Assembly: GCF_018614915.1 (NCBI RefSeq)
Contig: NZ_JAGGNU010000052.1
Location: 151,480-196,584, forward strand
Direction of reading: 5' to 3'
Source: Variovorax paradoxus
GTDB taxonomy: Bacteria; Pseudomonadota; Gammaproteobacteria; Burkholderiales; Burkholderiaceae_C
DNA: 45,105 bases
The position numbers were made by a program, and so were the translations under genes. Shown here piece by piece: positions 25,180 to 32,857 of this stretch (the first letter of the stretch is position 1; each line of letters begins with the position of its first letter). A model generated the notes under the pieces. The model was not told the origin of the DNA. It searched no databases and saw only the letters and a program-made list of their open reading frames with translations.

Positions 25180-25208
25180 AAAAAAAAACCCACTATAGAA
25201 ATAGCGGG
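25180..25208 (-). terminator. Rho-independent terminator after tRNA-Asn
   Basis: On the minus strand an 8-bp stem CCCGCTAT / ATAGTGGG (one G-U pair) closes a four-base loop and is followed by nine T. It lies 28 bp beyond the 3' end of the tRNA. On the plus strand the same pair would be an A-C mismatch, so it works best for the tRNA transcript. Confidence 0.85.
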
Positions 25209-25235
25209 CTTTTGGTTTGCCTTGCGGCTTTGTAG

Positions 25236-25311
25236 TGGCTCCTCGACCTGGGCTCGAACCAGGGACCTACGGATTAACAGTCCGGCGCTCTACCAACTGA
25301 GCTATCGAGGA
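25236..25311 (-). tRNA. tRNA-Asn (anticodon GUU)
   Basis: A 76-nt tRNA including encoded CCA. The acceptor stem pairs TCCTCGA with TCGAGGA. The anticodon arm reads CGGACTGTTAATCCG with GTT in the loop. The T-arm has GGTTCGAGCC. It matches the known bacterial tRNA-Asn pattern closely and is followed by its own terminator. Confidence 0.97.
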
Positions 25312-25376
25312 ACAAGCCTCAAATTATAGCGTGATTTTTTGGGCCTCCCGCCCGGGCGCGATGCGACTTCGTGAGT

Positions 25377-26315
25377 TCATTCACGCGCACCGGCTTCGAA
25401 CGCTGCCAGCAGCCGGGTTGCTGCGGTCTCGGGGTTCGGGCCGGCTACCAGCGCACGCACCACGGCCACCGAACCGACGCCCGTCGCCAGCACTTCGGGC
25501 AGGCGCGTCTCGTCGATGCCGCCGATGCCCACCTGCGGATAGCCGCGCAGCAGGCGCGCATAGGCAGCGAGCCGCGCGACGCCCTGGGGCGCGGTTGCCA
25601 TCTGCTTCAGGGTCGTCGGGTAGACCGCGCCCATCGCGATATAGCTCGGGCTCACGGCGTCGGCACGCAGCATCTCCGCGTAGCCATGGGTGCTGACGCC
25701 CAGGCGCAGGCCGGAGGCGCGAATCGTCTGCAGCTCCTGCGGCGTCAGCGCGTCCAGGTCTTCCTGGCCCAGGTGCAGGCCGTACGCCTTGGCCTCGATG
25801 GCTGCGCGCCAATGGTCGTTGATGAAGAGCAGGGCATCGGTGCCGCGCACGGCATCGACCGCCGTGTGCACTTCGCGCGCGATGGCTTCCGAGTCGTCGG
25901 ATTTGAAGCGCAGTTGCACGGTCGGCACGCCGGCGCGCGCCATGCGGCCGACCCACGCCGCATCGGGCAGCACGGCATAGAGGCCGAGCTTCTGTGGGCA
26001 GGGCGGGAAGGCGTTGCGCCGTTCGGCGGGCGGGAAGGGCAGCATGCCGAAGTCGGCCGGCAGTTCGGGCCAGGCGTGGGCATCGAAGCTGCCCGTGCGC
26101 TGCGTTTGTGCACGCCAAGCGCGGGCCAGGCATTCGGCATCGGCCTCGATGAAGCCGAGCGCGCTACAGGCCGTCTTGGCGCCGCGATAGACGGCATCGT
26201 CGGATGAGAAGGACGCGGCCGCGTGGCCCGTCTCGCCGAAGCGCGGCGCATGCGCCGCGACGATGGCCTGGGCGATGGCTTGGGGAGCAGTGGTGTTGCT
26301 GTTCATGGCGTTCAC
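25377..26315 (-). CDS. thiE: thiamine-phosphate synthase with N-terminal extension
   Basis: This enzyme joins HMP pyrophosphate and thiazole phosphate to make thiamin phosphate. At 312 residues it is about 100 longer than the E. coli enzyme. The ThiE core begins around residue 108 (KLGLYAVLPD) and shows LFINDHWRAAIEAKAYGLHLGQEDL, GVSTH, YIAMGAVYPT and VGIGGI. The first 100 residues are an extra region (RFGETGHAAASFSSDDAVYRGAK) without an assigned role. The GTG at 26315 overlaps the thiG stop; an ATG at 26306 is an alternative. It is the last gene of thiO-S-G-E. Confidence 0.92.
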   Translation of the reverse strand: MNAMNSNTTAPQAIAQAIVAAHAPRFGETGHAAASFSSDDAVYRGAKTACSALGFIEADAECLARAWRAQTQRTGSFDAHAWPELPADFGMLPFPPAERRNAFPPCPQKLGLYAVLPDAAWVGRMARAGVPTVQLRFKSDDSEAIAREVHTAVDAVRGTDALLFINDHWRAAIEAKAYGLHLGQEDLDALTPQELQTIRASGLRLGVSTHGYAEMLRADAVSPSYIAMGAVYPTTLKQMATAPQGVARLAAYARLLRGYPQVGIGGIDETRLPEVLATGVGSVAVVRALVAGPNPETAATRLLAAFEAGARE

Positions 26316-27133
26316 TGCGACGAAGCGTGGTGCCAGAACGGCGTGCCCAGGACCGGCGTGCTCGGCTGCGCCGATTCCTGCGCGGCCATCGCGCCTGCGA
26401 GATGCGCGCTGCGTCCGGCTTGCACCGCATCGGCGAAGGCGCCTGCCATGGCGACCGGGTCCTGCGCCAGCGCGACAGCGGTGTTGAGCAGCACGCCGTC
26501 ATAGCCCCATTCCATGACCTGGCAAGCATGCGAGGGCAGCCCGAGGCCGGCATCGACCAGGAGCGGCACCGCAAGCCGCTCGCGCAGCACCTGCAAGGCA
26601 TAGGGATTGACCGGCCCGCGCCCGGTGCCGATGGGCGCAGCCCAGGGCATCACGGCCTGGCAGCCGACATCGACCAGCCGCTGGCACAGCACCAAGTCTT
26701 CGGTGCAGTAGGGCAGCACCTGGAAGCCGTCGCGGATCAGCTGCGATGCGGCATCGACCAGGTTCAGCGTGTCGGGCTGCAATGTGTAGTCGTCGCCGAT
26801 CAGCTCGAGCTTGATCCAGGGCGTATCGAAGAGCTCGCGCGCCATCTGCGCGGTGGCGATCACTTCCTGCACGCTGTGGCAGCCGGCCGTGTTGGGCAGC
26901 ACGGGCACGTCGAGCCGGCGCAGCAGTTCCCAGAAGCCGTTGGCGTCGCTGCCTGCGGCGCCGGGCGTGGCGGTCTGGCGGCGCAGCGAAGCGGTCAGCA
27001 TCGCCGGCCTGGCGCGCTGCACCGCGGCTTCCAGTACGTCGGGCGATGGATAGCGCGCGGTACCGAGCAGCAGCCGGCTCTGGAAGCGCTGGCCGTAAAG
27101 CACGAGTGCGTCGTTGGATGGGGTCGTGGTCAT
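26312..27133 (-). CDS. thiG: thiazole synthase
   Basis: ThiG builds the thiazole phosphate ring from deoxyxylulose 5-phosphate, dehydroglycine and sulfur carried on ThiS. The 273-residue protein has the usual length. Family segments are LLLGTARYPS (21-30), NTAGCHSVQEVIATAQMARE (81-100), the Schiff-base Lys at about 108 (TPWIKLELIGDD), and GRGPVNPY in the phosphate site. The ATG at 27133 is chosen because the alignment begins there; the frame runs far upstream without meaning. It starts 8 bp after thiS and overlaps thiE by 4 bp. Confidence 0.96.
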   Translation of the reverse strand: MTTTPSNDALVLYGQRFQSRLLLGTARYPSPDVLEAAVQRARPAMLTASLRRQTATPGAAGSDANGFWELLRRLDVPVLPNTAGCHSVQEVIATAQMARELFDTPWIKLELIGDDYTLQPDTLNLVDAASQLIRDGFQVLPYCTEDLVLCQRLVDVGCQAVMPWAAPIGTGRGPVNPYALQVLRERLAVPLLVDAGLGLPSHACQVMEWGYDGVLLNTAVALAQDPVAMAGAFADAVQAGRSAHLAGAMAAQESAQPSTPVLGTPFWHHASSQ

Positions 27134-27141
27134 GGTTGGTC

Positions 27142-27339
27142 TCAGCCTCCGGTCACTGGGCGGATCACTTCGATGCGGTCCTCGGGTTGCAGGGCGTGCG
27201 ATGCGTAGTTCGAGCGCGGCACGAACTGGCGATTGACCGCCGCGGCAAAGGGCGGCGTGGCATGGATGAGCGCCAACGCGTCGGCCAGCGTCGCGCCGCT
27301 GGGCAGCGTCTGCGGCTTGTCGTTGATCAGGATGTTCAT
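27142..27339 (-). CDS. thiS: sulfur carrier protein ThiS
   Basis: A 65-residue ubiquitin-like sulfur carrier. Its C-terminal Gly-Gly (VTGG) becomes the thiocarboxylate that feeds ThiG. The start MNILINDKPQTLPSGATLADAL and the segment FAAAVNRQFVPRSNYASHAL are typical. The ATG overlaps the thiO stop as ATGA. ThiG follows after 8 bp. No thiF lies in the window, so the activating enzyme must be elsewhere. Confidence 0.95.
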   Translation of the reverse strand: MNILINDKPQTLPSGATLADALALIHATPPFAAAVNRQFVPRSNYASHALQPEDRIEVIRPVTGG

Positions 27340-28448
27340 GGCAAGGTTTCCAGGCGAGTCGCCAGCGCGAAGCGGCTCGCGAGCGCGGAGTGCCCGGTGG
27401 CGAGCAGTTCCATCGCGATGTCGAGCAGCGCCGGCGCAATCATGAAGCCGTGGCGGTAGAGGCCGTTGATCTGCATCACGCCAGGTCTGGGCTGCCGGAA
27501 GGCCGGCAGGTTGTCGGGCAGCGTCGGCCGGCACTGGGTCGCGATCTCGACGATGCGCGCCTCGGCAAAGCCGCTGTGCACCGCATAGGCGGCGCTCAGC
27601 AGTTCGAGGGTCGAGCGCACGCTGGCCGGCGACATGTCGTCCGACTCGATCTCGGTGGCGCCGATCACGAACAGGTGGCCGGGCTTGGGCGCGATGTAGA
27701 GCGGGTAGCGCGGATGCACCAGGCGCGTCGGCCGCCGGAGCGCGACCTCGGGCGCGTGCACGCGGATCACCTCGCCGCGCACGCCGCGCAACGCCTTCCA
27801 TTGCGCACGGGCACCCAGACCTCGGCAGTCGATCACGCGTTCGGGCTGGCCTTGATCGCCGGGGCGGAAATCGTCGAGCGTGCGCGGTGCATGCCAGTGC
27901 ATTCGCACCTCGGGTATCGCCTGCAGCGTGGCGAGCAGGGCGGCGAGCAGTTCGCGGTTGTCGAGCTGGCCTTCGTCCGGCAGCAGAAGGCCTTGCGCAA
28001 AGCGCTGGCCGAGCGCGGGCTCGAGGGCAGCGATGCCGGCGGCGTCGAGCGAGCGCATCGCCGGCAGCTCGGGCACCAGCTCGCCGGTGTGCGACAGCAC
28101 GCGCGCGAGCCGTGCGGCCTCGGGCGCATCCTGGCGATGCCACAGCACCAGCGTGCCCTCGCGCTGGAAGAACACGGATTGCGCAAGCCCGGCAAGCAGG
28201 GTCGGCCAGCGTTCGAGCGCGTAGTGCCCCATGCGCACGACCGAGGGCGGCGCGACGGCGGATTCGGCCAGCGGGGCCAGCATGGCGGCGGCGACGCGCG
28301 CGGCCGCGCCATCGGCCTCCGGCCCGCCGGCATCGAAGAGCTCGACCTTGCAGCCGGCCTGGGCCAGCGTCACTGCGAGCAGGCGGCCCATGAGCCCGGC
28401 GCCGAGCACCGCGGCCGAGCCGAAGGGAAGGGCGCTCTGGGCATTCAT
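27336..28448 (-). CDS. thiO: glycine oxidase
   Basis: A FAD-dependent amine oxidase of 370 residues that turns glycine into dehydroglycine for the thiazole ring. The dinucleotide motif is AVLGAGLMGRLLA (13-25). The middle part has EPALGQRFAQGLLLPDEGQLDNRELL. The C-terminal FAD site shows YRHGFMIAPALL. The ATG at 28448 gives the natural N-terminus. The presence of thiO rather than thiH indicates an aerobic thiazole route. It diverges from thiD across 47 bp. Confidence 0.93.
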   Translation of the reverse strand: MNAQSALPFGSAAVLGAGLMGRLLAVTLAQAGCKVELFDAGGPEADGAAARVAAAMLAPLAESAVAPPSVVRMGHYALERWPTLLAGLAQSVFFQREGTLVLWHRQDAPEAARLARVLSHTGELVPELPAMRSLDAAGIAALEPALGQRFAQGLLLPDEGQLDNRELLAALLATLQAIPEVRMHWHAPRTLDDFRPGDQGQPERVIDCRGLGARAQWKALRGVRGEVIRVHAPEVALRRPTRLVHPRYPLYIAPKPGHLFVIGATEIESDDMSPASVRSTLELLSAAYAVHSGFAEARIVEIATQCRPTLPDNLPAFRQPRPGVMQINGLYRHGFMIAPALLDIAMELLATGHSALASRFALATRLETLP

Positions 28449-28495
28449 CGGCGACTCAGGCCCGTGCGCCCGCGGCGTGGCTGATAATTTTCGGC

Positions 28496-29341
28496 ATGAC
28501 CCAAGCATTTTCCCGTTACGCCCGCGTGCTCTCGATCGCAGGTTCCGACAGCGGCGGCGGCGCCGGCATCCAGGCCGATCTGAAGACCTTCGCGGCGCTC
28601 GGCTGCTACGGCATGACGGCTATCACCGCGCTCACGGCGCAGAACACGCTGGGCGTGTCGGGCATCCACGCCGTGCCGCCGGCCTTTCTCAAGGCGCAGA
28701 TCCAGGCGGTGGTCGAAGACATCGGCGTCGATGCGGTCAAGCTCGGCATGCTGCATGCGCCGGAGGTGGTCGAGGTCGTGGCCTGGGCCATCGACCATTA
28801 CAAGCTGCCCAAGGTGGTGCTCGACCCGGTGATGGTCGCCACCAGCGGCGACCGGCTGATCGCCGCCGAGACCGTGCAGGTGCTGGTGCGCGAGCTGTTC
28901 CCGCGCGCCCTGGTGGTCACGCCCAATCTCGACGAAGCGGCGCTGCTGATCGGCCATGCGATCGACGGCGTCGATGCGCTCGACGACGCAGCCGGCGAGC
29001 TGCTCGCGCTCGGTGCGCAGGCGGTGCTGCTCAAGGGCGGCCATCTGCCGGGCAAGGACGTCGTCGATCTGCTCGCGCAGGCGAGCGGCGAGCGGCTGCA
29101 GCTGTCTTCCGAACGCATTGCCAGCCGCAATCTCCACGGCACCGGCTGCACGCTGTCGTCGGCGATCGCCGCGCACCTCGCGCTCGGCTACGAACTGCCG
29201 GATGCCGTGGAGCGCGCGCGCGGCTATGTCGTGGCCGCCATGGCGGCCGGTGCGGATGTGAAGATCGGTGCCGGCCACGGTCCGCTCAACCACGGTTTTG
29301 CGCCAGTGCCGATGGTCCGCCTGCCGCTGTCGGACGCGTGA
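28496..29341 (+). CDS. thiD: hydroxymethylpyrimidine/phosphomethylpyrimidine kinase
   Basis: ThiD phosphorylates HMP and then HMP phosphate to give HMP pyrophosphate for ThiE. The 281-residue protein shows SIAGSDSGGGAGIQADLKTF near the start, GCYGMTAITALTAQNT, DPVMVATSGDRL, TPNLDEAALL and the anion hole HGTGCTLSSAIAAHLA. It is divergent from thiO. Its last 56 bp overlap the 3' end of the convergent cytX-like gene. Confidence 0.96.
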   Translation: MTQAFSRYARVLSIAGSDSGGGAGIQADLKTFAALGCYGMTAITALTAQNTLGVSGIHAVPPAFLKAQIQAVVEDIGVDAVKLGMLHAPEVVEVVAWAIDHYKLPKVVLDPVMVATSGDRLIAAETVQVLVRELFPRALVVTPNLDEAALLIGHAIDGVDALDDAAGELLALGAQAVLLKGGHLPGKDVVDLLAQASGERLQLSSERIASRNLHGTGCTLSSAIAAHLALGYELPDAVERARGYVVAAMAAGADVKIGAGHGPLNHGFAPVPMVRLPLSDA

Positions 29342-30605
29342 TCCATGCCAGCACGAAGGTGAGGGCCAGCGTCGGCAGCGCCGACCCGAACTGAGGCGCC
29401 CACTTGGCGCAGGCGTGGTAGACCGCAATGCCCGCGATCCAGATCAGCGCAGCGACCAGATCGACCCGGCGCGCGCTCACCGTCGCCACCGCGCCGCCCG
29501 TCCCCAGCCGCCCGAGGATCACACCGTAGAGCGGCACGAACACCGAGCTCAGCAGCAGCAGGAAGGGCTCGAGCGAGTGCATCGGCAGCACCAGCGCGAA
29601 GCCGATGCACGCCACCGCGAGCCACAGGCCCCAGCGCCGCACGCTCCAGCGCGGCTGCAGGCTGTGGGCCGAGACCGAACCCGAATAGACGTCGCCGTAG
29701 GCGTTGTCGAGCTCGTCGACGAGGATCAGGCCCAGCGCGATCAGGCCGCCCTGGGCCAGCAACAGTGCCGCGACGAGGTTGGTGCCGGGTTCCGCCACGC
29801 TGACCACCATCACGCCGAGTGCGTAGCACCAGATATTGGCCAGTGCATAGCCGACCCAGGTGCCGCCGAAGGCGCCGCCGAGTCCGCCCGCGCTGCGCCT
29901 GCCGTGCCGTGCGTAGTCGGCTACCAGCGGCAGCCATGAGACCGGCATCGCGATCACCAGGTCGAGCGCGCTGAACATGCCCATGCTGCCGTTCCCGGGA
30001 CGCGACCAGAAGGCCTCCAGGCCGCGGGCGTCAAGCTGCGACGCGAACTGCCAAGTCAGCCACAGCAGGGAGAGCACCACCAGCGGCAGCCCGAAGCGGC
30101 TCACGAAGCGCCGCACCAGCTTGACCATCGAGCCTGCCAGCAGAGCGAGCAGCACGGCGCCCCACAGCAGCGTGGTCAACACGGTGCCCAGCGTGCCCTC
30201 GAGCGGCCAGCCGAAGGCCTGCTTGCCGATCGCCTGGGTGCTCTCGCGCATGATCACGATCTCGAAAGTGGTCCAGCCGATCAGCTGCACGATGTTCAGC
30301 ACCACCGGCAGGCGCGCGAAGGCGCTGCCGTAGGTGGCGTGCATGAGGCCGGCGCTGGCAAGTCCGCTTTCGCAGCCGAGGCGGGCGGTCCAGGCCAAGA
30401 GGCCCGCGCCGATGCACGACCCCAGCACGATGGCGAGCGCCGCATCGCGCGTGCCGACCGCCGGCACCAGGTAGGCGCCGACCTGCATCACCAGCAGGCC
30501 GACGCCGAGGCTGAACCACAGCGCCGTGTGGTCATGCCAGCGGAAGACACGGCTGGCTTCGCCCAGCGGCGTCAGCGCCTCGTTCGATGCGGGTGTCGTT
30601 GCCAT
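29286..30605 (-). CDS. cytX: putative hydroxymethylpyrimidine transporter (CytX-like)
   Basis: A 439-residue permease of the cytosine/purine/allantoin (NCS1) family with about 12 membrane segments. It is called CytX, an HMP importer, because a TPP riboswitch precedes it and thiamin genes surround it. Family features are RVFRWHDHTALWFSLGVG near the start, LPVVLNIVQLIGWTTFEI and ADYARHG in the middle. The ATG at 30605 is preferred over a TTG 18 bp upstream. Its 3' end overlaps thiD. Imported HMP would be phosphorylated by ThiD. Confidence 0.88.
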   Translation of the reverse strand: MATTPASNEALTPLGEASRVFRWHDHTALWFSLGVGLLVMQVGAYLVPAVGTRDAALAIVLGSCIGAGLLAWTARLGCESGLASAGLMHATYGSAFARLPVVLNIVQLIGWTTFEIVIMRESTQAIGKQAFGWPLEGTLGTVLTTLLWGAVLLALLAGSMVKLVRRFVSRFGLPLVVLSLLWLTWQFASQLDARGLEAFWSRPGNGSMGMFSALDLVIAMPVSWLPLVADYARHGRRSAGGLGGAFGGTWVGYALANIWCYALGVMVVSVAEPGTNLVAALLLAQGGLIALGLILVDELDNAYGDVYSGSVSAHSLQPRWSVRRWGLWLAVACIGFALVLPMHSLEPFLLLLSSVFVPLYGVILGRLGTGGAVATVSARRVDLVAALIWIAGIAVYHACAKWAPQFGSALPTLALTFVLAWITRPTAAGGPSALAQNRG

Positions 30606-30692
30606 CCATTTGCTCCATTGCAAAGTGTTTGGCAGGTGGGCGAGGCCACGGCGGCAAGACCGGCACGCGAGAAATAACGTGGCGGCCGCCGG

Positions 30693-30790
30693 ACCAGCTT
30701 CCCTGCGCGAGGATTACCTCAGTCAGGTTCAAAGGGACTCTCTCAGCCAAGCTGCAACAGGCGTTGCAGCCGGCACCCCTAGCGTTGCTT
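30693..30790 (-). promoter_or_regulatory. TPP riboswitch (THI element)
   Basis: Read on the minus strand, the conserved blocks appear in order: GGGGTGCC (30772-30779), CTGAGA (30741-30746), CCCTTTGAACCTGA (30723-30736) and CGCAGGGAAGC (30697-30707). These are the hallmarks of the thiamin pyrophosphate aptamer. It lies about 90 nt before the cytX start, so high TPP should shut down the transporter. The expression platform is GC-rich and not followed by a clear T-run, which suggests control of translation. Confidence 0.95.
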
Positions 30791-30864
30791 CAGTCTGGCG
30801 AAGCAGTCCGGATTGTAGAGCCGTGCCGCCGGTCGCTGCGCGACAGGCACTCGGCGAGGTGGCG

Positions 30865-31431
30865 TTAAGCGGCGAACGGCTGGATGACGCGGCGGCCGAG
30901 CTGCTGTAGCGTCCAGAGCAGCGCGGCGATCGCACTGGCCAGCAGGAGGCCGGCGACGATATCCAGCGGGAAATGCACACCCACGTAGATGCGCGCCCAT
31001 CCGGTGAGGACAGCGATCGCGACGATCGCCAGGCCAACCCTTCGCAGCGACGCCCGCAGGCAGAACAGCAGCCCGACGGTGAACATTACCGACGCGTGTG
31101 TGCTAGGCAGCGAGCCGCGCGCGCCGTGTTCGATATGCGCAGGGCTCAGCCCCATCATGAAGGGGCGCGGCATCGCGATGGCGTCGGCCAGCGCGTGGGC
31201 CAGCATGGCCGCGACGCCCGCGGCTGCGAGGGTCATGACGGCATAGGCACGCTGCGAAGGCCGGCGCCAGGCGACCCAGCCCATGATGGCGATGCAGAGC
31301 CAGGATGCGCTCTCGGCCAGGTTGGACGCGAACCACAGCAGTTCGGCGTTGGGGTCGTGCCCCGCACCGAGGGCCTGGAAGAGTGCGATGTTCAACGCCT
31401 GCATAGGCGGACTATCGTATGCCGAACTCAT
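30865..31431 (-). CDS. PAP2-family phosphatase (membrane)
   Basis: A 188-residue inner-membrane phosphatase with about five or six membrane segments. The active-site motifs are PRP (88-90), PSTH (109-112, where PSGH is more usual) and RIYVGVHFPLD with Arg147, His153 and Asp157. Relatives hydrolyse undecaprenyl pyrophosphate or lipid phosphates at the periplasmic face. The exact substrate cannot be read from the sequence. A second Met at residue 10 is a possible start. It lies 33 bp after the ferredoxin reductase gene on the same strand. Confidence 0.87.
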   Translation of the reverse strand: MSSAYDSPPMQALNIALFQALGAGHDPNAELLWFASNLAESASWLCIAIMGWVAWRRPSQRAYAVMTLAAAGVAAMLAHALADAIAMPRPFMMGLSPAHIEHGARGSLPSTHASVMFTVGLLFCLRASLRRVGLAIVAIAVLTGWARIYVGVHFPLDIVAGLLLASAIAALLWTLQQLGRRVIQPFAA

Positions 31432-31464
31432 GTCGATGGCATGAATACGGCGTTCATCTTCGGT

Positions 31465-32493
31465 TCAGGTTGTATTCACTCCGAGCAACTGGTGCAGCCG
31501 AGTGCTGGTGGTGGTGTATTGCAGGGGCACGGCCTTGCCGGGGAACACGATCTCGGTCGCAGCCCAGGCTGCCAGCGTGGCCTCGTGGAAGCCGCAGACG
31601 ATCAGCTTTTTCTTGCCCGGGTAGGTGTTGATGTCGCCGACCGCAAACAAGCCGGCCTCGCGTGTCTGGAAACGCTCGGTATCGACCGGCACCTGCTTGC
31701 GCACCAGATCGAGGCCCCAGTCGGCCATGGGGCCGAGCCTTGGCGAGATGCCGAGGCAGGCGACCAGCGCGTCGAGCGGCAGCACCACCGTTCGTGCGTC
31801 GGGCGTGCTGATCTGCAGCGCCTGGCCATCGAAGGCCGCTGGCTGGCCGACGGCGAAGTTCAGCCTGCCCTCGGCCACCCGCGCGCGCATGCGCGCGACC
31901 AGCGTCTCGTCGGCCTGGAAGCCGTCGCGCCGGTGCAGCAGCGTGACCTGGCGCGCCTTGCCGACCAGCGCGAGGGCGGTGGCGAGCGCGGCATCGTCGC
32001 CGCCGTTGACCACCACGGCCTGGCCGTCGAAGCGCTCCAGCGCCTCCGGGTGATAGAAAAGCCGGGTGCCCTCGTAGCGCTCGATGCCTTCCAGCGCGAT
32101 GCGCTTGGCGACGAAGGCGCCGACGCCGGCGGCGATGAAGACCGTGCGCGCGAGAAAGGTGGTGCCGGTCGTGGTGCCCAGCAGCAGGCGCTGGTCAGGC
32201 TGGCGCTCGAGCATCGCGACCTGCTGCTCGAAATGGAACTGCGGCTTGAGGGGCGCAACCTGCTGCAGCAGCGATTCGGCCAGTCCGCGCCCGCTGGTCG
32301 CAGGGACTCCCGGGATGTCGTAGATCGGCTTGTCGCCGTAGAGCTGGACGCATTGGCCACCCGCGGAGGGCAGCGCATCGACGATGTGGCAGCGAATCTC
32401 GAGCAGGCCCAGCTGAAAAGCCTGGAACAGGCCGACCGGACCAGCGCCGATGATCAGCGCCTCGGTCTCGATGGGAGCCGGCTTCGTGCTCAG
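31465..32493 (-). CDS. ferredoxin-NADP+ reductase, TrxR-like type
   Basis: A 342-residue FAD protein that moves electrons between NADPH and ferredoxin. Features are IIGAGPVGLFQAF near residues 14-26, GGQCVQLYGDKPIYDIPG, the NADPH site VVVNGGDDAALATAL, and GDINTYPGKKKLIVCGFHEA near the C-terminus. It lacks the CxxC of thioredoxin reductases. There is no ATG, GTG or TTG before the FAD motif. A CTG at 32493-32491 lies 8 nt after GGGGAG and overlaps the ferredoxin stop, so it is the likely start. The preceding gene is its probable partner ferredoxin. Confidence 0.88.
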   Translation of the reverse strand: MSTKPAPIETEALIIGAGPVGLFQAFQLGLLEIRCHIVDALPSAGGQCVQLYGDKPIYDIPGVPATSGRGLAESLLQQVAPLKPQFHFEQQVAMLERQPDQRLLLGTTTGTTFLARTVFIAAGVGAFVAKRIALEGIERYEGTRLFYHPEALERFDGQAVVVNGGDDAALATALALVGKARQVTLLHRRDGFQADETLVARMRARVAEGRLNFAVGQPAAFDGQALQISTPDARTVVLPLDALVACLGISPRLGPMADWGLDLVRKQVPVDTERFQTREAGLFAVGDINTYPGKKKLIVCGFHEATLAAWAATEIVFPGKAVPLQYTTTSTRLHQLLGVNTT

Positions 32494-32819
32494 CGGACGA
32501 GCTCCCCGATCTTGTCGGTCTTGTCTTTCCACTCGTCGGCATCCGGCGGCGCAGGCTTGCGCTTGGTGATGCTCTTCCAGCCGTCGGCGACTGCCAGTTC
32601 GGCATTGAGCTTGATGAAGGCGATCTGGGTTGCCGGCAAGTCTTCCTCGGCGTAGATCGCGTTGACCGGGCACTCGGGAATGCACACCGCGCAGTCGATG
32701 CATTCGTCAGGGTCGATCACCAGCATGTTCGGCCCTTCGCGGAAGCAGTCCACGGGGCAGACGTCGACGCAATCGGTGTATTTGCAGCGGATGCAGGATT
32801 CGGAGACGACGTGAGTCAT
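32490..32819 (-). CDS. fdxA: 7Fe ferredoxin
   Basis: A 109-residue ferredoxin of the FdxA/Azotobacter FdI type with one 3Fe-4S and one 4Fe-4S cluster. The first Cys set is C9, C17 and C21-P, and the second is C40, C43, C46 and C50-P. The C-terminal 50 residues are the usual extension for this type. It lies 38 bp after cysN, and its stop overlaps the CTG start of the reductase. Its position suggests that it carries electrons for sulfite reductase, although such ferredoxins serve many enzymes. Confidence 0.94.
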   Translation of the reverse strand: MTHVVSESCIRCKYTDCVDVCPVDCFREGPNMLVIDPDECIDCAVCIPECPVNAIYAEEDLPATQIAFIKLNAELAVADGWKSITKRKPAPPDADEWKDKTDKIGELVR

Positions 32820-32857
32820 GTTCTTGGCTGGCGGAAATGGCGGGAGAACCGGGAATT

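Noticed and set aside
24771..25198. Short open frames in the gene-free region before tRNA-Asn
   Set aside because: No ribosome sites, unusual composition and no recognisable motifs; treated as non-coding.
25236..25311. tRNA-Asn as an integration site for a mobile element
   Set aside because: No integrase gene and no second copy of the tRNA 3' end were seen in the window.
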